Part shown: positions 46,731 through 51,831 of the stretch, piece by piece
Numbering within the stretch: position 1 is the stretch's first letter
How the letters are laid out: each line of letters begins with the position of its first letter
Assembly (NCBI GenBank): GCA_051453625.1
Contig: JBOZIK010000001.1
Location: 201,503,289 to 201,555,119 of the forward strand
Reading direction: 5' to 3'
DNA: 51,831 bases
Origin: Welwitschia mirabilis
Lineage: Eukaryota > Gnetophyta > Gnetopsida > Welwitschiales
Notes under the pieces: generated by a model
The model's input: only the letters and a program-made list of their open reading frames with translations
The model's database searches: none
What the model was told of the DNA's origin: nothing
Made by a program: the position numbers and the translations under genes

Positions 46731-48118
46731 TGTTGCGGTGCATATTTATGTAATGTTTGTGTCCTGAGTAGAATCCTGTTAATCACAAATGATAATGCAC
46801 AAACAAAACACACTAATATAGATGGGAGTTGACCAAAATGTTGTAATTTGTCGAAGGCCAAAATATGGAAATAAGAGAGTTACTTCCAAAGGAGAAATAC
46901 TATAACCTAACCTACAAAAATAACTTGAAATGCATGAAAACAAAAAGCTAATCAAGGAAAAGGAAATTACAATGCACTTAAACTAATCAAGCATCATCTT
47001 GATAAAGGTTTCTCTCATAACCTATATCATAAGAGAAACTATCACTGGATCTTAAGCAACATAAGCTATGAGTGAGAAGATCATTCATACATTGAATCAT
47101 AAAAAAGAAATATTTAGTATTAGAAATCACACCACATCTGTGTTACAAAGTACCCATACCTCAATGGAGGAAATGCCATCCAACATCATGAAAACATCTC
47201 TCTAAAACTACAGGATGGTTCTTTAGCCCTTTGATGTCCTTTCATGAAAATATCAGGTGCAAACAAAGATATGAAGGAGTTAAGGGGAGACCTCTATTTA
47301 TTGATTCAAAACATGAAATAGTACAAATAGAAGGATGTGGATAAATCATAAGGCTGCACAGAAAGAAAACAGAATACAAGTAAAAAAACTTAGTGAACAT
47401 TTAGTGCAGGCGTTAGAACAGTGTCATCCAGCTAGTCATCTGGATGATATAGAAATGATGCCATCTCATAATCAAATCCACATCGACTGCCAGTCAGATC
47501 TTAATCAGCATCCAGTTAGCATGATCGTCCATGCTGCCGTTCAGACGATGAGGTAAACGATAGTCTTTAATAAATCTTTAATTAGTGCATTAGCTTTGGT
47601 GTTTGCAAGAAGTTATCATCAGAAATAGAGATTATTCATATTTGCTCAGAATGCTTGTAAATTATCATGGAGATTGCATATTTCCATTCTTTTCATCCTA
47701 GCTCTTCATTATCATGAAACCCAAGCATTTACCCGTCTATTTACCTACAAAATAACTTATAATATCCTATCAAATATACATAAGTTAGCAGCGCAACATA
47801 GCCTTTCAGTTAACCTTATCAGTCCCTAATGAATCCAGGAATTAGACCACATTTATGGCCTAACTTATTAGATAATAAGAATAACTAGGATACCTGAAGA
47901 AATTATCTTAGAAAGATTTTCAGAATATTTTAGAGATAGAAATTAAATGTTTGAAAAATTAAAAATACTAAATAAAACACTTGTGAATCATTAGAAGTCA
48001 GTCATCCGAGTCATCGTTCAGACGATGGAGGAAACGACAGACTCAGAAAATAGTTTTCAAAACTAAAACCTATGAGAAAAATTTATTTTCTTAGATAATT
48101 AGTTAGTCATGATAAACA
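46731..48118 (-). repeat. LTR family D, copy 2 (3' LTR), 1388 bp
   Basis: Left end TGTTGCGGTGCAT, right end GATAAACA, giving TG..CA ends on the - strand (TGTTTATC ... CGCAACA). A polypurine tract directly to the right shows it is a 3' LTR with the element interior to the right. A TATA-like AATAAATAGAGG is on the - strand near 47300. Two hairpin-forming motifs (near 47540 and 48010-48040) are described under findings. Confidence 0.85.
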
Positions 48119-48128
48119 ACCCCCCACT
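48119..48128 (-). promoter_or_regulatory. Polypurine tract of the D element
   Basis: AGTGGGGGGT on the - strand touches the LTR start TGTTTATC. Copy 1 of the LTR has a related GAGTGGGGAC about 30 bp from its edge (near 44126). Confidence 0.72.
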
Positions 48129-48327
48129 AAGATAAATAGTCAAGTATAAAAGATTTTCCCAAGTATAATGCAATCCTAATCATAAAAAATTAAAAAATAA
48201 TCATGTAAAAATCAGGAAGAAATAGTATACCACACTGAAAGAAATGATATGTCTATATAATAAAAAGAGTTTTTAGAACAAACTGTGTAGAAGGGGAGAT
48301 AAAAAATATAATGCAAAATCACTCCCA

Positions 48328-49587
48328 TCATCTATGCATGATGAACTCTAGTTTGACAGCCAGCTCAAGAACAAGGGGAGAAGAAGGAGAATGCTCAGGA
48401 TCTACAGGGAGATGGACATTAAGAGATGCTATAATGGATTTGACTATTTCATCGTCCTGGATGTGAATTGATTTTTAAATATCTATAATCATGTTCTTCT
48501 GGATAGAGATAATGCACTAATGCATGTCCACCATCTAATCCTTTGTATGCTATACTCTCCTCTCGATAGATAAGATCCTCTACTCAACTGTCTGTTCAAA
48601 GGTCTGGATCTTTTGATCAAGTACCTAGATACTAGTGTCAATGAAACCTTTAATGATCTTGGTGATCTCAACTAGAAGGGCCTGGATATGCTCTAATAAA
48701 GCTATAATCTTAGGTCTCTATACCTGAGGTCTGTCTGCTTCTCCTAGTACCTGTATATCCATATCCTATAAATAGTGAGTAGAAGTATGAATATATGAGA
48801 TATGCTACTTATGTATAGGCTTTGATATCCTAAATCATCTAAACAGAGCTACGGGGAGGCATCAATAATGAAGTGTCTATAGATGTCATGCCTTAATCAT
48901 AGACTCAAGTCTTCTCTAAATAAAAGTAAGCAAGTCCATCTGCTCCCCCTGACAGAAAGCTACTAGAATCTATAGGTATACCATCATAGCATGACTATCA
49001 TATAATAATGAACTAATGTTATGAATCAATCCTCTATGCAAAACTATATATACAGGAGTCAGCTGGGTAACATTTACCTCCCATTGATTAGTATTCAAAT
49101 TAGCTAAAATATCTAATATGGTATCATAGGCTTGATCCTCCTCTTTTCCACTAGCTAAATGAATATGCATGCTTCCAAGCCCTTCAAGATCTGTAATGAT
49201 CACAATATGGGATGGATGAATAGCAATTTCATGGTCTCAAATAAAAGCAATGATCATGTCCTAGAGTTGACCATGAACATTTGGTCATCTCTCTATATGC
49301 ATGGTGTCATAGAATTCTCTTATCTCAGAAGCATAATATGCATCATGCGCATATGTGATGCATCTAAGCCATAGATCTATCAACCTTTGATCAACCTTTG
49401 GTTCTATGTAGTTCATGAAATCTTCAAAATATCTCTCAACATGAATGCTAACTATCTGGATGCTCAAAGATCGTCCGTGTTGAAGTGTGGATGCATGGGC
49501 TTTGCACGCTCTATCTCAGGCTTAATCAAAAGACCTACCTTCTACTTTATAGGCTTAGTTGTAGCCTCTTCCTATCTAGTACATGGC
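48328..49587 (-). pseudogene. Unknown D-element ORF, about 420 codons, coiled-coil C-terminal part
   Basis: One - strand frame runs from GCC at 49587 to TGA at 48328. It has many internal stops, mostly TAG or TGA that could come from CAG, CGA or TGG, and no frameshift that I could find. The first half looks globular: 'YFEDFMNYIEPKV', 'LIDLWLRCITYAHDAYYASE', 'IITDLEGLGSMHIHLASGKE', 'NQWEVNVTQLTPVYIVLHRG'. The second half has coiled-coil character: 'IIALLEHIQALLVEITKII' and 'VLDQKIQTFEQTVE'. It has no gag knuckle, protease, RT or integrase motif. It sits 200 bp upstream of the polypurine tract of the D element. Function unknown; it may be an element-specific or captured plant protein. Confidence 0.55.
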
Positions 49588-50134
49588 CTACTCAATTACA
49601 AACATAAAATCATCATGTGAAAACAGATAAAGAAGTCAAAATATTGCATGGATGTGCAATAATGACCCCTAAAATCGATGAAAAAACTAGAAAAAATACT
49701 AAAAATATGTCCTACTCTCCCTAAAAGATGAAATGCATCTTTAATTACCTAAACATGAGAGAAAAATGGAGAGAAATGAGAAAAGTGTGAAAATTGTGTA
49801 TGTAGTGGGCCCCACATGTAGTGAAAAATCAAAGTACTCAAATAAAAAAATCTAATCCAGCATGATCATAGAACATGTTGCACTAATCAATTTTGCCTAA
49901 AGGAATACTATAATTTGACCTATGGTTTGTGAGAAAATGAGTGTGAAATGTAAAAATCTAAAAATACCTCGTAAAATGCAAAAGTGATCATAACTCAAAA
50001 CATACGTGTGAAATCTAAATTTGTAAGTTCTAAAATGAAGAGTGAAAAAAACTATATAATATATATGAAAACTACATGTCGAAAGGTTGAAAAATGGGAG
50101 AAAAAGTGAAAAATAGGAGGAGAAAGAAACGTAC

Positions 50135-50227
50135 CTCATTTTTACAAATTTGAAGAGATCTCGTGAATCTAACAATGAAATCAGAAGGGACAAGTCCTAA
50201 AATGCTAGTACTAGCTATAGGGATCAT
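50135..50227 (-). pseudogene. Possible first exon of the D-element ORF
   Basis: From ATG at 50227, 31 open codons (beginning MIPIASTSILGLVPSDF) end in GAG followed by the donor GTACGT at 50134-50129. The candidate acceptor is the TAG at 49590-49588. Joining the two keeps frame (phase 0) with the long decayed frame that starts GCC at 49587. The 547-bp intron is inferred from splice consensus and frame only, so this is tentative. Confidence 0.3.
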
Positions 50228-50462
50228 GTTTTCTTAGAAGAATAAATGAAAATGATGAGAAAATAAGTGAAAATGAGGAAAAATAATTTCAGCCATGGTT
50301 TTATTGCATTATCATTTGGTCGCGTTTTCTAGATAATAGCCCTCAGATGACTCTAAAAAAATTTAGGCCGTCATCCACTATAGTGTCATCTAGAAGACTA
50401 GGTGGATGATAGGACATGAAAAAGATTTTTAGAAGAAAAACATCAGCCATAAAAGTTAGGCT
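50228..50462 (-). other. Leader of the D element with hairpin-like GATG motifs
   Basis: Upstream of the possible first exon, 50368-50418 contains GTCATCCACTATAGTGTCATC and, further on, GGTGGATGATAGGACA, echoing the CATC..GATG motifs of the D LTRs. It may be the edge of another D LTR hidden by the following gap. Confidence 0.35.
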
Positions 50463-51197
50463 NNNNNNNNNNNNNNNNNNNNNNNNNNNNNNNNNNNNNN
50501 NNNNNNNNNNNNNNNNNNNNNNNNNNNNNNNNNNNNNNNNNNNNNNNNNNNNNNNNNNNNNNNNNNNNNNNNNNNNNNNNNNNNNNNNNNNNNNNNNNNN
50601 NNNNNNNNNNNNNNNNNNNNNNNNNNNNNNNNNNNNNNNNNNNNNNNNNNNNNNNNNNNNNNNNNNNNNNNNNNNNNNNNNNNNNNNNNNNNNNNNNNNN
50701 NNNNNNNNNNNNNNNNNNNNNNNNNNNNNNNNNNNNNNNNNNNNNNNNNNNNNNNNNNNNNNNNNNNNNNNNNNNNNNNNNNNNNNNNNNNNNNNNNNNN
50801 NNNNNNNNNNNNNNNNNNNNNNNNNNNNNNNNNNNNNNNNNNNNNNNNNNNNNNNNNNNNNNNNNNNNNNNNNNNNNNNNNNNNNNNNNNNNNNNNNNNN
50901 NNNNNNNNNNNNNNNNNNNNNNNNNNNNNNNNNNNNNNNNNNNNNNNNNNNNNNNNNNNNNNNNNNNNNNNNNNNNNNNNNNNNNNNNNNNNNNNNNNNN
51001 NNNNNNNNNNNNNNNNNNNNNNNNNNNNNNNNNNNNNNNNNNNNNNNNNNNNNNNNNNNNNNNNNNNNNNNNNNNNNNNNNNNNNNNNNNNNNNNNNNNN
51101 NNNNNNNNNNNNNNNNNNNNNNNNNNNNNNNNNNNNNNNNNNNNNNNNNNNNNNNNNNNNNNNNNNNNNNNNNNNNNNNNNNNNNNNNNNNNNNNNN
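50463..51197. other. Assembly gap, 735 N
   Basis: Hides the upstream part of the D element, possibly including its 5' LTR edge. Confidence 0.99.
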
Positions 51198-51831
51198 TAC
51201 ATGAATGTGCCCAAATAGAAAATAAAAGCATAATATACTTAGAACTCATTAACCTACAAGGAAACTCATAAAGACTTTTGGAAAAGATGTTCTTTTCAAC
51301 ATTTTTTTGAAAAATGGATTTTTAGAAAAACATTTTATTATGATGAAATAGTAAGAAAACTACTAAATGATTAAGGTTCTAAGAAGAAATAAGAAAATGT
51401 GGAAATGACTTTGAAATCTTAAACTCAAAAACTGAAGAAAAACAGAGTGAAAATGGATATAAGGAACAAGGAGAAGATTGTTTACCTATCCTAAGCACTA
51501 ATCTAGTAAACTCCTAAGGAAAACATCATAACATCACTTAAGTAAATATGTATGATAAAATGTATTAACTTTATAAAGTTCATCCGAAAAGGTAGTGGTT
51601 ATGATGATAATCAAGGCTTCAAGTATGTTCAAAACAAAAAGTTACTTAGAAATAAACTCACCTACTTCCACCCCACAAACTCACCCAAATATTCAAAAGT
51701 GAAATGATCAAGTAGGAATATAAGAGTCTAGGAAACAACCAATACCTTTAATAGCATCAAGAACATCACTGATCCCTAATATTTATTTTTTTATTTCTCT
51801 TTCCATGATGAGGGGAGTGCAACCATTGTCA
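51198..51831. other. No feature recognised
   Basis: AT-rich sequence to the window end. It may be leader or LTR of the D element, but I see no matching segment. Confidence 0.4.

Noticed and set aside
42545-48118. The two D-family repeats as the LTR pair of a single 5.6-kb element
   Set aside because: Both copies have purine-rich tract and shared interior on their right side, and no primer site lies left of 46731, where the sequence is a (TATTA)-rich tract. Each is better read as a 3' LTR of its own element.
50416-51249. Long open frames of 250-268 codons on both strands
   Set aside because: They consist almost entirely of N; the coding length is an artefact of the gap.
1-51831. CRISPR arrays, operons, phage or bacterial mobile elements
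   Set aside because: Spliced plant gene, plant LTR elements and AT-rich noncoding DNA exclude a prokaryotic window; no regularly spaced identical repeats with unique spacers were seen.

Overview
This window looks like nuclear DNA of a seed plant with a large, repeat-swollen genome. It is very AT-rich, has no prokaryote-style gene packing, and consists mostly of old, mutually nested LTR retrotransposons riddled with stops and frameshifts. The one host gene I recognise is spliced. The scale and age of the repeat load suggest a gymnosperm, but that is inference: nothing here fixes the species.

Layout. Positions 1-2815 hold the 3' part of a prolyl 4-hydroxylase gene on the + strand: the last three coding exons with intact catalytic residues; the 5' exons lie outside the window. 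Positions 2816-5700 show no gene. Positions 6230-8300 hold a decayed Ty1/copia element on the - strand, with a gag piece, a zinc knuckle, integrase and reverse transcriptase (RT). Positions 8300-14740 are mostly featureless, with a 24-bp minisatellite near 11.5 kb and a 58-bp tandem duplication near 12.0 kb.

Positions 14738-26260 hold a - strand Ty3/gypsy element (gag, protease, RT, RNase H region, integrase). Its integrase C-terminus is split by a second element, 14888-21394. That element has about 1.2-1.5 kb LTRs and, in place of pol, an unknown decayed reading frame of about 364 codons. A tRNA-derived SINE with an 11-bp target-site duplication sits in the same gypsy pol at 22665-22835.

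From about 27.1 kb a + strand gypsy element begins: LTR with TATA box, a tRNA-Asp-type primer binding site, gag and protease. It breaks off inside protease at 31264. After a stub of LTR family 'D' and a gap comes element 'C' (31425-39578, - strand), which carries no recognisable pol but encloses an antisense LRR receptor-like pseudogene. Right after it, + strand gypsy RT and integrase resume (39.85-41.8 kb). The final part holds two more D-family LTRs (42545-44098 and 46731-48118). The second is joined to a - strand, possibly spliced, unknown reading frame of about 450 codons with a coiled-coil C-terminal part.

The only candidate functional gene is the prolyl 4-hydroxylase. The rest is retroelement stratigraphy. 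The least explained parts are the two pol-less elements with their own conserved-frame ORFs, the LTR with a duplicated TATA region, and the hairpin motifs repeated in the D LTRs. Six runs of N interrupt the sequence.
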